Shown piece by piece: positions 17,448-26,169 of a stretch of 36,085 nt of DNA. Positions within the stretch are counted from its first letter, which is position 1; the number at the start of each line of letters is the position of its first letter. Position numbers and translations under genes: made by a program. The notes under the pieces were generated by a model, which worked only from the letters and a program-made list of their open reading frames with translations, did not search any database and was not told the DNA's origin. The stretch comes from Bacteroidota bacterium (GTDB lineage: Bacteria > Bacteroidota > Bacteroidia > Cytophagales > Cyclobacteriaceae), in NCBI GenBank assembly GCA_027592755.1, contig JAQCLE010000030.1, forward strand, positions 1-36,085, given 5' to 3'.

Positions 17448-19898
17448 GTGAAAGTACTTAATTATCTGGGCGTGTTGGTCATTTTATTGAGCCAGTGTAC
17501 CCCAAATCAAGAAAAAGCCGTTTCAAATCTCTCTATCAACAAAAAGGGCTATTTCGAAAAACAAGGTCTCAATGTGACCGTTTTCAGTGATATTTATCCG
17601 GAAGGTCACCAAACGGGTGTATCTATTATTCAGCACGGGCTTCGGGTAGCTGCCAATGGAGATCTACGCTTGGAACCATCACCCGGGCAATGGTCACCAG
17701 TTCCCAAGGGTGGCAAAATGACTGTAGACACCATCAATGGTGTCATTACACAGGAGCTTTGGTATCCGGACTCTTCAAAAAACGGGAAAGGCTTTAACCC
17801 CGTCTTTTATCCTGACCTCATTATTAAATACAAAGTAAATGTTGAAGCACTGGAAGGAAATTCTTTCCAGGTGACGGTAGACCTTGAGGAGCCACTCCCT
17901 GATGAATGGGTTGGTAAAGTCGGGTTCAACTTTGAGTTATTCCCGCAACACTTATTCGGGAAGTCCTACATGATGGATAATAATTCGGGAACTTTTGTTC
18001 CTCAGCCATCCGGGCCTGTCGAAGAAATATTTGACGAAAACCTCACGATTCCGCTCGCCACTGGCACCAAATTAGTGATAGCTCCTGAGGAAGATTTACA
18101 ACGCATCCTAATTGAGTCAAAATCCGGAAATTTAGAGCTTTGGGATGGTAGATCAAACCACAACAACGGCTGGTACATTGTTAGAACTGAAGTGAAACCC
18201 AATACGACTGATACGGCAATTGAATGGGTTATTACGCCAAATGTAGTCCCAAACTGGGTTTATAAACCAGTAATTCAGGTCTCGCAGCTGGGCTATCATC
18301 CTGATCAACCCAAGCAGGTTGTTATAGAACAGGACCTTCGTGATCAATCGATGGATGAAGTGTCCATTTACAGGTTAACTGACACGGGACGTCAAAAAGT
18401 TTCATCAGGCACACCGGTAACATGGGGTGAATTCCTGCGCTACAATTATCTCACTTATGATTTCTCCGGCATTATAGAACCTGGCATGTACGTAGTCGGT
18501 TACAGGGATCAGTTTACCCAGGCATTCAAAATTGGTGGTGATGTGTACAGCCGGAATGCCTGGCAACCAACAATGGATTACTACCTGCCGGTACAAATGT
18601 GCCACATGCGTATCAACGAAAAGTACAGAGTATGGCATGATTTCTGCCACCTCGATGATGCGCTCATGGCTCCTTTGGATACCAATCATTTTGATGGCTA
18701 TCGACAAGGTTCATCGACCCTTTCACGGTTCAAACCCTACGATGCCGTTCCCGGCATTAACGTTGGTGGCTGGCATGATGCCGGTGATTATGACCTGAGG
18801 GTTGAATCACAAGTCGGTACCCTCTGGATGCTGGCACTGATGATAGAAGAATTTGGGCTGAACTATGATGCAACATCCATCGATCAGCAATCAAGAATTG
18901 TTGAAATCCACCAGCCCGATGGCAAGTCAGACGCCATCCAGCAAATAGAGCATGGTTTATTAAGTGTCCTTGGTGGCTATCGCTCCATGGGCCGACTTTT
19001 TAGGGGTATTATTTGTAATGATCTGCGACAATATGTAATGCTTGGCGATGCCTCTTCCATGACTGATAACGTGGTTGACCCTGGAAATCCAAAAGCAGAT
19101 GATCGCTGGGTTTTTACAGAGGAAAATCCAAACAGGGCATTGAATGTTGCGGCCGGTTTGGCAGCAGCTTCACGGGTATTAAAAGCATCCAATCCGAGGT
19201 TATCTGCAGAATGTCTTGAAGTGGCCAAATCCCTTTATCAAATGGAAAGCCCCAATGCAAGGAGGGCGGGCTCCAAAATTATTCCTCTGTCGGAATTGAT
19301 TCTTGCCACAGAAGATCCTGTTTATATCGCAGAATTTATCAGCATGAAGGAAGATATTATTAATGGATTGCGATTTTCCGCATGGGCTGTTGGCCATGTG
19401 ATTGATAAAATTCCTGACGAAGCATTTAAATCAGAAATAGCGGAAGCAGTTGCAGCATATACGAAAACGCTAAAAGAGAATTCAAAAACAGATTCTCCCT
19501 ATGGCGTTCCCTATACACCCAATATTTGGGGAGCCGGATGGAATATCCAACGTTTTGGCGTTGATCAATACTTCGTGAATAAAGGTTGGCCGGAACATGG
19601 CTCCAAGGACCTCTATCTGAACGCACTCCAGTTTATTCTGGGCGTCCATCCCGGTGAGAATACCTCATCGTTTGCATCTGGCGTAGGTTCAAGATCGGTT
19701 TTGACTGCTTACGGTGTCAACAGGGGTGATTGGTCTTATATCCCAGGAGGCGTTGCATCGGGTACCGCCCTTATCCGGCCTGATTTGCCGGAACTTAAAA
19801 TCTGGCCTTTCTTCTGGCAACAAACCGAATATGTAATGGGTGGTGGCGCTACCAATTATATGTTCCTTGTATTAGCAGCTGAGAACTTATATCAATAG
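17448..19898 (+). CDS. Glycoside hydrolase family 9 lipoprotein with N-terminal Ig-like domain
   Basis: This is a GH9 endo- or exo-glycosidase of 816 residues starting at GTG 17448. A lipobox LLSQC (Cys17) predicts a lipid-anchored, cell-surface enzyme. Residues about 20-270 are an extra beta-rich domain of unknown role. A cellulase N-terminal Ig-like domain follows (PVIQVSQLGYHPDQPKQVV, about 276-294). The catalytic domain has VGGWHDAGDYDLR, with the paired aspartates at 444 and 447 expected to act as catalytic base and water-positioning residue. The C-terminal motifs LGVHPGENTSSFASGVGSRS and QQTEYVMGGG include Glu794, the likely acid. GH9 enzymes usually cut beta-1,4-glucans or related glucans. 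With two sulfatases nearby the real substrate may be a sulfated or mixed glycan. Confidence 0.88.
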   Translation: MKVLNYLGVLVILLSQCTPNQEKAVSNLSINKKGYFEKQGLNVTVFSDIYPEGHQTGVSIIQHGLRVAANGDLRLEPSPGQWSPVPKGGKMTVDTINGVITQELWYPDSSKNGKGFNPVFYPDLIIKYKVNVEALEGNSFQVTVDLEEPLPDEWVGKVGFNFELFPQHLFGKSYMMDNNSGTFVPQPSGPVEEIFDENLTIPLATGTKLVIAPEEDLQRILIESKSGNLELWDGRSNHNNGWYIVRTEVKPNTTDTAIEWVITPNVVPNWVYKPVIQVSQLGYHPDQPKQVVIEQDLRDQSMDEVSIYRLTDTGRQKVSSGTPVTWGEFLRYNYLTYDFSGIIEPGMYVVGYRDQFTQAFKIGGDVYSRNAWQPTMDYYLPVQMCHMRINEKYRVWHDFCHLDDALMAPLDTNHFDGYRQGSSTLSRFKPYDAVPGINVGGWHDAGDYDLRVESQVGTLWMLALMIEEFGLNYDATSIDQQSRIVEIHQPDGKSDAIQQIEHGLLSVLGGYRSMGRLFRGIICNDLRQYVMLGDASSMTDNVVDPGNPKADDRWVFTEENPNRALNVAAGLAAASRVLKASNPRLSAECLEVAKSLYQMESPNARRAGSKIIPLSELILATEDPVYIAEFISMKEDIINGLRFSAWAVGHVIDKIPDEAFKSEIAEAVAAYTKTLKENSKTDSPYGVPYTPNIWGAGWNIQRFGVDQYFVNKGWPEHGSKDLYLNALQFILGVHPGENTSSFASGVGSRSVLTAYGVNRGDWSYIPGGVASGTALIRPDLPELKIWPFFWQQTEYVMGGGATNYMFLVLAAENLYQ

Positions 19899-19906
19899 CT
19901 TTAGAT

Positions 19907-21022
19907 ATGGTTCGATTAATGACAAAGTCGCTGCATTGTATAATGTTGCCGTTAGTAATCTTTGGCTGCCAGAATACCAACAAGGATATTGCTGAAAACG
20001 TCGAAGTACCCACTCTGGCTATCGATAAAGCGGAGTTCCTCTATCATTTTGCTTTTGACTGTATTGATAAAGAATATCCCAACAAACTGGGTCAGACCCT
20101 CGGGGATTCAACTTACCTGGCGACCCCTTCCGTACTCCACCCAGCGTTTTATGGTTGCTTCGATTGGCACTCATCATTACATGGCCACTGGATATTGGTG
20201 AATCTGCTGCGTTCCTACCCGAATCTTGATAATTACGACTCCATCCTATCTAAACTCGAGTCAAACATCACATCTGAAAACATTGCAGTTGAAATGGATT
20301 ATTTCAATAATGAGCATAACAAGAACTACGAACGGACCTATGGCTGGGTGTGGCTTTTTAAATTGGCCGAAGCTTTGGATCAGTGGATACATCCTCGGGC
20401 GCTGACAATGAGCAAAAACCTTCAACCGCTCGTTGATACCCTTGAGAGAAAGCTCATCGATTTCCTTCCCAAGCTAACCTATCCCATTCGTGAAGGAACG
20501 CACTCAAATACTGCTTTTGCATTGTCATTTGCTATTGATTATGCCCGAAGCCAGAGTAGACCTGAATTGGAAAAGATTATAATAGAAAGAGCAAAGGAGT
20601 ATTATTTAATGGATATCAATTGCCCCATCACCTGGGAGCCAGGTGGCTTTGATTTTTTCTCACCCTGCCTTCAGGAAGCCTCATTAATGACCAAGGTCTT
20701 ATCAAAAGATGAGTTTCTTACCTGGATCAATCAATTTATGCCTGGATTACTGACCTCCCCTGAAAAGCTGATGCAACCTGCTATTGTCACTGACAGGTCC
20801 GATGGACAACTGGCTCATCTGGATGGTTTGAATTTTAGTCGGGCATGGTGCCTTTATGAAATCGGGACACCCCTTGATAATCAAAGTTTGATTCAATTGG
20901 CAAATGATCATTTTAAGGCAAGTTATGAGCAAATGGGAACCGGTGAATATGCCGGTGAACATTGGTTAGCGAGTTTTGCCTTATATGCGCTAATCAAAGG
21001 AAATTATGTTATCAATGATTAA
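19907..21022 (+). CDS. DUF2891 domain-containing lipoprotein
   Basis: This 371-residue protein has a lipobox VIFGC (Cys21) and the DUF2891 hallmark CFDWHSSLHGHWILVNLLR (about 83-101), followed by RTYGWVWLFKLAEALDQW and EGTHSNTAFALSFAIDYA. The predicted fold is an alpha/alpha barrel like many carbohydrate-active enzymes, but no activity is established for the family. It starts 8 bases after the GH9 stop and is certainly in the same operon, so a role in handling the same glycan is likely. Confidence 0.85.
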   Translation: MVRLMTKSLHCIMLPLVIFGCQNTNKDIAENVEVPTLAIDKAEFLYHFAFDCIDKEYPNKLGQTLGDSTYLATPSVLHPAFYGCFDWHSSLHGHWILVNLLRSYPNLDNYDSILSKLESNITSENIAVEMDYFNNEHNKNYERTYGWVWLFKLAEALDQWIHPRALTMSKNLQPLVDTLERKLIDFLPKLTYPIREGTHSNTAFALSFAIDYARSQSRPELEKIIIERAKEYYLMDINCPITWEPGGFDFFSPCLQEASLMTKVLSKDEFLTWINQFMPGLLTSPEKLMQPAIVTDRSDGQLAHLDGLNFSRAWCLYEIGTPLDNQSLIQLANDHFKASYEQMGTGEYAGEHWLASFALYALIKGNYVIND

Positions 21023-21030
21023 GTATCCTA

Positions 21031-21819
21031 CTAAATTTTTTTGTAAGATGTTATGATTCCCTTGATTAAAGCAGAACTGAAACCCTGATGTTCCATTTCG
21101 TTCAAACCAGCAATGGTGCATCCCTGAGGTGTTGTAACTTTATCAATTTCGCTTTCCGGATGCAGACCATTTTTTATAAGTAAATCTGCAGCACCTTTCA
21201 CTGTCTGTGCCGCTATTTTTTGCGCCACATCGGCATGAAATCCTATTTCAATGCCGCCCTGTGATGCAGCCCTGATAAAGCGCATGGCATAAGCAATGCC
21301 GCATGCGCCCAATACAGTTGAGGCATTCATTAAGTCCTCCGTAATAATTGCTGTTTCACCAACTGTTTGAAACAACCGACTGATTTCTTCGAGGTCTGCT
21401 TCATTGGCTACACCATTTCCACAAATACAAGTCATCGATTCACCTATTGCAATTGCCGTATTTGGCATGGCTCGATAGATACTACCCCTACCATTCAATG
21501 CTTCCGCCATTGATGCAGTAGAAATCCCGGTTGCCACGGAAATCACCTTGTCTCCCTCATTAATACCTCCGGCTATTTCTTTGCAGATATCCAGCACCTG
21601 GTATGGCTTTACGGCCAGAATGATCATACCTGCTTCTGTCGCCGCTTTCAAATTATCAGAATGCACAGTTACACCGGCTGACTTGAGACTTTCGAGTTTG
21701 TCAGGTTTTCTTCGGGTTACGCAAAGTGATGAAGGATGGCAATATTGTTTGTCAATTAAACCCTGGGCAATTGCAGTTCCAAGATTACCACCACCGATGA
21801 TTGCTATTTTCTTTTTCAA
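21031..21819 (-). CDS. proC: Pyrroline-5-carboxylate reductase
   Basis: This is the last enzyme of proline biosynthesis, reducing 1-pyrroline-5-carboxylate with NAD(P)H in the cytoplasm. It has 262 residues, normal for the family. The Rossmann motif IAIIGGGNLGTAIAQGL is at the N-terminus, and VILAVKPYQ-type sequence (IILAVKPYQVLDICKEI) follows. The C-terminal dimerisation domain has the signature around TTPQGCTIAGLNEMEHQGF. The gene is convergent with the DUF2891 gene across an 8-bp gap, and is a housekeeping gene unrelated to the glycan locus. Confidence 0.93.
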   Translation of the reverse strand: MKKKIAIIGGGNLGTAIAQGLIDKQYCHPSSLCVTRRKPDKLESLKSAGVTVHSDNLKAATEAGMIILAVKPYQVLDICKEIAGGINEGDKVISVATGISTASMAEALNGRGSIYRAMPNTAIAIGESMTCICGNGVANEADLEEISRLFQTVGETAIITEDLMNASTVLGACGIAYAMRFIRAASQGGIEIGFHADVAQKIAAQTVKGAADLLIKNGLHPESEIDKVTTPQGCTIAGLNEMEHQGFSSALIKGIITSYKKI

Positions 21820-21956
21820 AACTTAAATGATTTATTGAATGTATTCCTTTTAGGATGCAAATGCAAATATAATTGATGATCTCCACAGATGTTTAACTTG
21901 AATTTGTAGAAAGAAGATTATGGAGAATAGGAACGTCGAAAAACCAGGTTTTTCTC

Positions 21957-22766
21957 TTAATAGGGCCTATCCAATATTTTTTCCAGCGCCCCCTTGAATT
22001 TCTTAAATTCGATGAGGTCATTATGTCCCCCTCCTTCAACTACAGTTATTTGCACTTCCGTTTGTGCTTCCAAACTTTTGAACAAACGTTCGCCCAATTC
22101 AAAAGGAATGATTCGATCACTATCTCCATGAAAAATATGAATCGGACAATCTGCCGACTTAAGGTATTCCTGCGAAGAAAAATTGTACCTGATCAATAGT
22201 TCGGCTGGCGCCAAAGGATAAAAGTATTCCCCCATCTCCACAATACTTGTGTAGGGTGACTCAAGAATCAACATCCTGGGACGATGTTGGGAAGTAACCC
22301 AACTGGCGAAACCAGTTCCGAGTGACCGGCCATAGACGATAATTTCACTTTCATTGTACCGTTCCATAGCATATTGATAAAACAAGTCTGCATCTGTAAG
22401 AAAGTTCTCATAAGACCATTCCCCATTGCTTTTACCATACTCCCGGTAATCCATAACCAATACATCAAATCCGAGATTTACCTGGTATTGTACAATTTCA
22501 CCCCATCGTTTAAGGTTCCCGGCGTTTCCATGAAAATAAAGGATCAATCCCTTTGCCGAATCTGCTTTGAAATGAAGTGCATTCAGTACCGCCCCATCCA
22601 ACGTTTTCAAGTTGATCTCCTCGAATTCCGATGCGAATTCAAACTTATAATCAGGCTCGAGTTTTTCAGGTTGAAATATAAAGGCTTCCTGGGCGGAATA
22701 GAGGAATAGTATACCAGTTGCGTAAAGTCCAATTGCTACCAATATGATGTTAAAAACAACTCTCAC
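21957..22766 (-). CDS. Membrane-anchored alpha/beta hydrolase (Bem46-like), copy A
   Basis: This 269-residue hydrolase has one N-terminal transmembrane helix (about residues 3-24). The serine hydrolase motifs are the oxyanion-loop YFHGNAGN (77-84), the nucleophile elbow GRSLG (Ser148), an acid in HGDSDRIIP (Asp217) and His249 in GGGHND. The triad looks complete. The family (Bem46/ABHD13/YfhR-like) has mostly unknown substrates. Its start codon overlaps the stop of copy B by 4 bases (22763-22766), and the two are clear paralogues. Confidence 0.85.
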   Translation of the reverse strand: MRVVFNIILVAIGLYATGILFLYSAQEAFIFQPEKLEPDYKFEFASEFEEINLKTLDGAVLNALHFKADSAKGLILYFHGNAGNLKRWGEIVQYQVNLGFDVLVMDYREYGKSNGEWSYENFLTDADLFYQYAMERYNESEIIVYGRSLGTGFASWVTSQHRPRMLILESPYTSIVEMGEYFYPLAPAELLIRYNFSSQEYLKSADCPIHIFHGDSDRIIPFELGERLFKSLEAQTEVQITVVEGGGHNDLIEFKKFKGALEKILDRPY

Positions 22767-23632
22767 GAAATAAATTGCTTCTTTTTCCTCCGTTTGAAAT
22801 TCAGGCTGGTTTCATCTGCATTAATGGCTTTTGGTAATTTTGATATCAATATTTCTTCCAGCATCCGATGATACTCCTCAAAGGTGTGCAGGTTGTTGTG
22901 GCCTGCTCCAATGACCGCATATAACCGGGTATTGTCTGGTTTAATCTTGGACAGCTCAATACTTGATTTAAATGGAATTAAATGGTCATTTGTGCCATGA
23001 ATTATCTTTATTGGGCATTTGACAAACTGCAACCACACATAAGTTCGAATAGGAAAACGCAATAAAAGTGACATGGGCATGAATGGAACATAACGACCCG
23101 CCACTTTGGAAATGCTATAGTAAGGAGATTCCAGAATCAGCATTCTAGGATTGTTCGTGGAAGCCAATTTGGCGGCAAAACCGGAACCCATTGATCGGCC
23201 ATAAAGAATGATGTATTTCTCTTCTACCTGGCTTTTAATCATGTCATAAACCCGCTGTATATCCTGCTTGATGTCATCTTCTGTTCGTCTACCAGTGCTT
23301 TTGCCAAAACCCCGATAATCAACCATTACAACCCCATAACTCTGGCGCGTAAAATCAATGGCAAACTTGCCCCACCCCTTAATTGACCTCGAGTTTCCCT
23401 TCAGGTACAATACAACACCTTTGGGATGATCAACCTCAAAATGGACTGCATTGATATTTACGCCATCTTCTACCTCAACATTATACTCCTTGAAATTCTG
23501 GTCCGGATATTTAAACTCAAAGTCATCAGGCAATTTTTCGGGTTTAAACAGAAGCCGCTCCTGCCAGAAATACACAACAACATTGGCTATGATGTACAGT
23601 ACAACTAAAACAATAACGATTGTCGTAATCAT
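22763..23632 (-). CDS. Membrane-anchored alpha/beta hydrolase (Bem46-like), copy B
   Basis: This 289-residue paralogue of the downstream hydrolase has an N-terminal transmembrane helix (about 3-22), the nucleophile elbow GRSMG (Ser147), an Asp at about 216 in HGTNDHLIPF and His245 in GAGHNNL. The usual HG oxyanion dipeptide is LKGN here, with His replaced by Lys78, unlike copy A. A basic tail (FKRRKKKQFIS) ends the protein. The pair is translationally coupled by a 4-base overlap and may form a heteromeric or diverging duplicate pair. Confidence 0.85.
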   Translation of the reverse strand: MITTIVIVLVVLYIIANVVVYFWQERLLFKPEKLPDDFEFKYPDQNFKEYNVEVEDGVNINAVHFEVDHPKGVVLYLKGNSRSIKGWGKFAIDFTRQSYGVVMVDYRGFGKSTGRRTEDDIKQDIQRVYDMIKSQVEEKYIILYGRSMGSGFAAKLASTNNPRMLILESPYYSISKVAGRYVPFMPMSLLLRFPIRTYVWLQFVKCPIKIIHGTNDHLIPFKSSIELSKIKPDNTRLYAVIGAGHNNLHTFEEYHRMLEEILISKLPKAINADETSLNFKRRKKKQFIS

Positions 23633-23985
23633 TGTAAAGGTTTAGAAAAAGATAGAACAAAAAAGTCACAAGGACAATCAGTGCCGCTGCGAGAGAATCC
23701 CTCCCTTTTTGTCATTGCCCTGTTTAACAGGGCAATCCAGCATACATTACAGTGGATTGCCCCCCGAAATGATCTCGGGACAAGTCGGGCAATGACGAGT
23801 TAGTGCTGAATTATTATTACCGCCAATTGCAACTGTTTGCATCTGTTCGACATGTTTCTTCTGTTCGACATGTTCCGCAGGGCATGTCGAACTACCAATA
23901 AAAGCGGATTTTCAAATCCGCTGAAAACCAACATGAATGTCAGTGCAACAAAAAGTCTATAATCCAACTGCTTCGAGTCTCAATT
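23633..23985. repeat. Gene-free interval with nested palindromes and first copy of a REP-like repeat
   Basis: I see no gene here. Positions 23711-23796 hold nested inverted repeats: outer GTCATTGCCC (23711-23720) pairs with GGGCAATGAC (23787-23796). Inside, TTGCCCTG/CAGGGCAA forms a tight hairpin at 23715-23735, and GGGCAATCC/GGATTGCCC pair at 23730-23762. Positions 23861-23928 hold two hairpins in a row: GTTCGACATG/CATGTCGAAC (23863-23892), then AGCGGATTT/AAATCCGCT (23903-23922). An extra half copy, GTTCGACATGT, lies at 23845. The second unit recurs at 24800-24868. Such compact double hairpins resemble REP or MITE-like intergenic elements of Bacteroidota. No transposase (RAYT) is in the window. 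Confidence 0.7.
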
Positions 23986-24681
23986 CTATGCCTTTTCAGG
24001 TAAAAAGGAGATATCCATATAATGCTTCTTTTTGGGATTCACAGGGTCAATCCAAACGTCCACCAATCGATCGGTTAGATAGGGCGATGGATCAAATGAA
24101 ATTCTGTCACTTGTAAAAGAGGATATTTTAGAATCTGCCGGATTTAGCCAGTCGGACAGTACTACAAATTCTGTTTTGTTTTTCGAACTCCTTGATTCTG
24201 CCCTTACTGTTAATTGTAGGAGTTTTCCTGTTCTCGGTAATTCTCTTCGTAGTTTTATTCTGTTAAAATAGTTATAACAAGTAAAAGCACCTACCAGTGA
24301 TAGAACAATGCTTATTGCCAACATGATGGCTGGCGTTGCCCACATTTCCATAAAAGAATCAACTGAGGCTAAATGAGGTTTTTCTTTCAAATACCTAACC
24401 ATTAATTTGTCGCCTTTGGTAAAGTCATAAGCCCCACTCGTACCAGTTTCTGCGGAAAAGGTGTAAGTTTCCCCATCGACACTTTGAAAGGATATCAATG
24501 GATGGTAGTAGGTGGTTTGACGTGATCGGCTTGACTCTATATCTATAATGGTCCCTTCAGCCTGAATAGATTGAGTATAAAAATCCATTTTCAACTTAAA
24601 AAAATAGACACCCCCGGCTAATAAGGCAGTGCCTACAATTAACAAGCCAACTCCCGTCAACAATACAGATATTTTTTTCAT
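23986..24681 (-). CDS. DUF3592 domain-containing membrane protein
   Basis: This 231-residue protein has two predicted transmembrane segments (about residues 7-30 and 110-135). Between them lies an extracytoplasmic beta-rich DUF3592 domain (EGTIIDIESSRSRQTTYYHP, then KGDKLMVRYLKEKPHLASVD). A basic soluble part follows the second helix. DUF3592 proteins have no defined function. The gene stands alone between intergenic repeat copies at 23861-23928 and 24800-24868. Confidence 0.8.
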   Translation of the reverse strand: MKKISVLLTGVGLLIVGTALLAGGVYFFKLKMDFYTQSIQAEGTIIDIESSRSRQTTYYHPLISFQSVDGETYTFSAETGTSGAYDFTKGDKLMVRYLKEKPHLASVDSFMEMWATPAIMLAISIVLSLVGAFTCYNYFNRIKLRRELPRTGKLLQLTVRAESRSSKNKTEFVVLSDWLNPADSKISSFTSDRISFDPSPYLTDRLVDVWIDPVNPKKKHYMDISFLPEKA

Positions 24682-25006
24682 TTGCTTTTTATTGATTTAA
24701 ACTGATTAGAAATGTGAAAGAGCTAAAATATATCAAAACAAAGTAGAAAACGCCCCTAATTCTATATCTCAAAGATCTTCTCTTGAATCAAGATCCCTTC
24801 TGTTTGACATGTTCCATTTGGGCATGTCGAACTGCCGATAAAAGCGGATTTTAAAATTCGCTGAAAACAAAGTGAGTTGACGGGATTACAAATCCCTAAT
24901 GATTAATCGTACGACATGTCCAATTGAACATGTCGCACATAAAAATAGTATGAGATCCCTGCTCCCGAAGCTTCAGGACGCCGGGATAATAGCTAAGGGT
25001 TTTGAC
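24682..25006. repeat. Gene-free interval with second copy of the REP-like repeat and additional hairpins
   Basis: No gene is seen. Positions 24800-24868 are a near-identical copy of 23861-23928 in the same orientation, though the second stem is degenerate (AGCGGATTTTAAAATTCGCT). Two further hairpins follow: GGGATT-ACA-AATCCC (24882-24896) and CGACATGT/ACATGTCG (24912-24935), which reuse the CGACATG core. A last weak pairing ATCCC/GGGAT lies at 24955-24987 and could lie after the broken efflux genes. The array occupies most of the interval. Confidence 0.65.
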
Positions 25007-26169
25007 TTAGTCGGAAACGGTCAACGACCCACTGATCAGTTTCAGTTCAATCTCCGATTGCTTCGCCCGGAATTGTGAAACGAGAAGATTGGTTTCCGAT
25101 TCAATTTGTTTGAGTTGAATGGCACGGAGATCAATGTCGTTGATCACACCCAATTGGTACTGTTCGAGTGCTATATTGACATTCTCTCTCGCCAGCTCAA
25201 GGTTATCGGTTTCAAGCCGTACAAGACTGATATTGGCTTCATAATCGCGATAAGATTCATAAAGTTGGCTACTTAGCAACAGCTCATTCTCGTTGTACCT
25301 ATAATCCTGATTGATAAATTCAATCCTGGCACTTTGAAGATTGGGTGACACATAAGTACCATTGAAAATGTTCCATGATATTCCAAACCCATAAAGAAGA
25401 CCATTCCTGGTGGTGTTTTGAGTAAAAGAAAATCCTGGAGGGAAATTATTTTTTGAATGCTGATACCCACCTAAAAGATTTACCTTGGGATAATAGTTTG
25501 ACCTATATGCCTTTATATCAAGCTCTGATAGGTCTTTATTAATCCTTGCTATTTCTAGGTTTGGGTTTTGGCTTTTCATCTTTCCCAACAGTTCGTCGTA
25601 TTTAAGCCCCTCCTCAATCTCTTCGCATCTGATATTTCCTTGCGTTTTTTCGATAGTTCCATAGACTGGCGGGTCATATTAACCAGTTTTTGTTGTTGAA
25701 CTATTGCGTAATAAGCGGATGATACATCGGCTACTAGGGAAGCGATTTCAGCAGCGATTTGATATCCAGCAGCTTCCTCGAGTTTGGCATAGCGATCTCT
25801 TTGAACAAACATTGAAAATCCATCGAAGATGGTCCAGTTAAGTTCAATATCGGCAGATAAATTATCTGATTTAAGATTGCTGCCTTCAACTACTGAGTTA
25901 TCCGCCCTTAAACTGTTCTGAGAATAGCGGTTTTCAGTTTTGGCCAGGCCTACATCTACCCTCGGTAAGAATCCCGCATTGCCAATTGAATTGTTATTTG
26001 CTGCAATTACAGCTTCATTTCATACAATCTTGATGGCATAATTATTGTCCAAAGCAATTTCAATGGCGTCTTCGAGCGTTAGCGCATCCTGACTAAAAAT
26101 TGGTCTCGTTGAGGCCAGAAGAACCAAAAAGAGAAGAGAATTCCGTGAACTAAGCAATTTGTAATTCAT
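25007..26169 (-). pseudogene. Broken TolC-family outer membrane efflux protein
   Basis: This is the remnant of a TolC-type outer-membrane channel in three pieces. The start (ATG at 26169, signal peptide ending in TRPIFSQ) leads into DALTLEDAIEIALDNNYAIKIV and an in-frame TGA at 26020-26022. The same frame continues (NEAVIAANNNSIGNAGFLPR, ELNWTIFDGFSMFVQRD) to a frame break near 25600. There ISDAKR is joined in another frame to EEGLKYDELLGKMKSQNPNL. About 50-60 residues normally found between these parts are missing, so this is a deletion plus frameshift rather than a single indel. The last piece (KMKSQNPNLEIARINKDLS to LTVSD) is intact to 25007. It overlaps the RND gene end by about 20 bases, as a normal efflux operon would. 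Confidence 0.85.

Noticed and set aside
23711-24935. CRISPR array from the repeated palindromic units
   Set aside because: There are too few copies, spacing is irregular, one interval contains a gene, and no cas genes are present.
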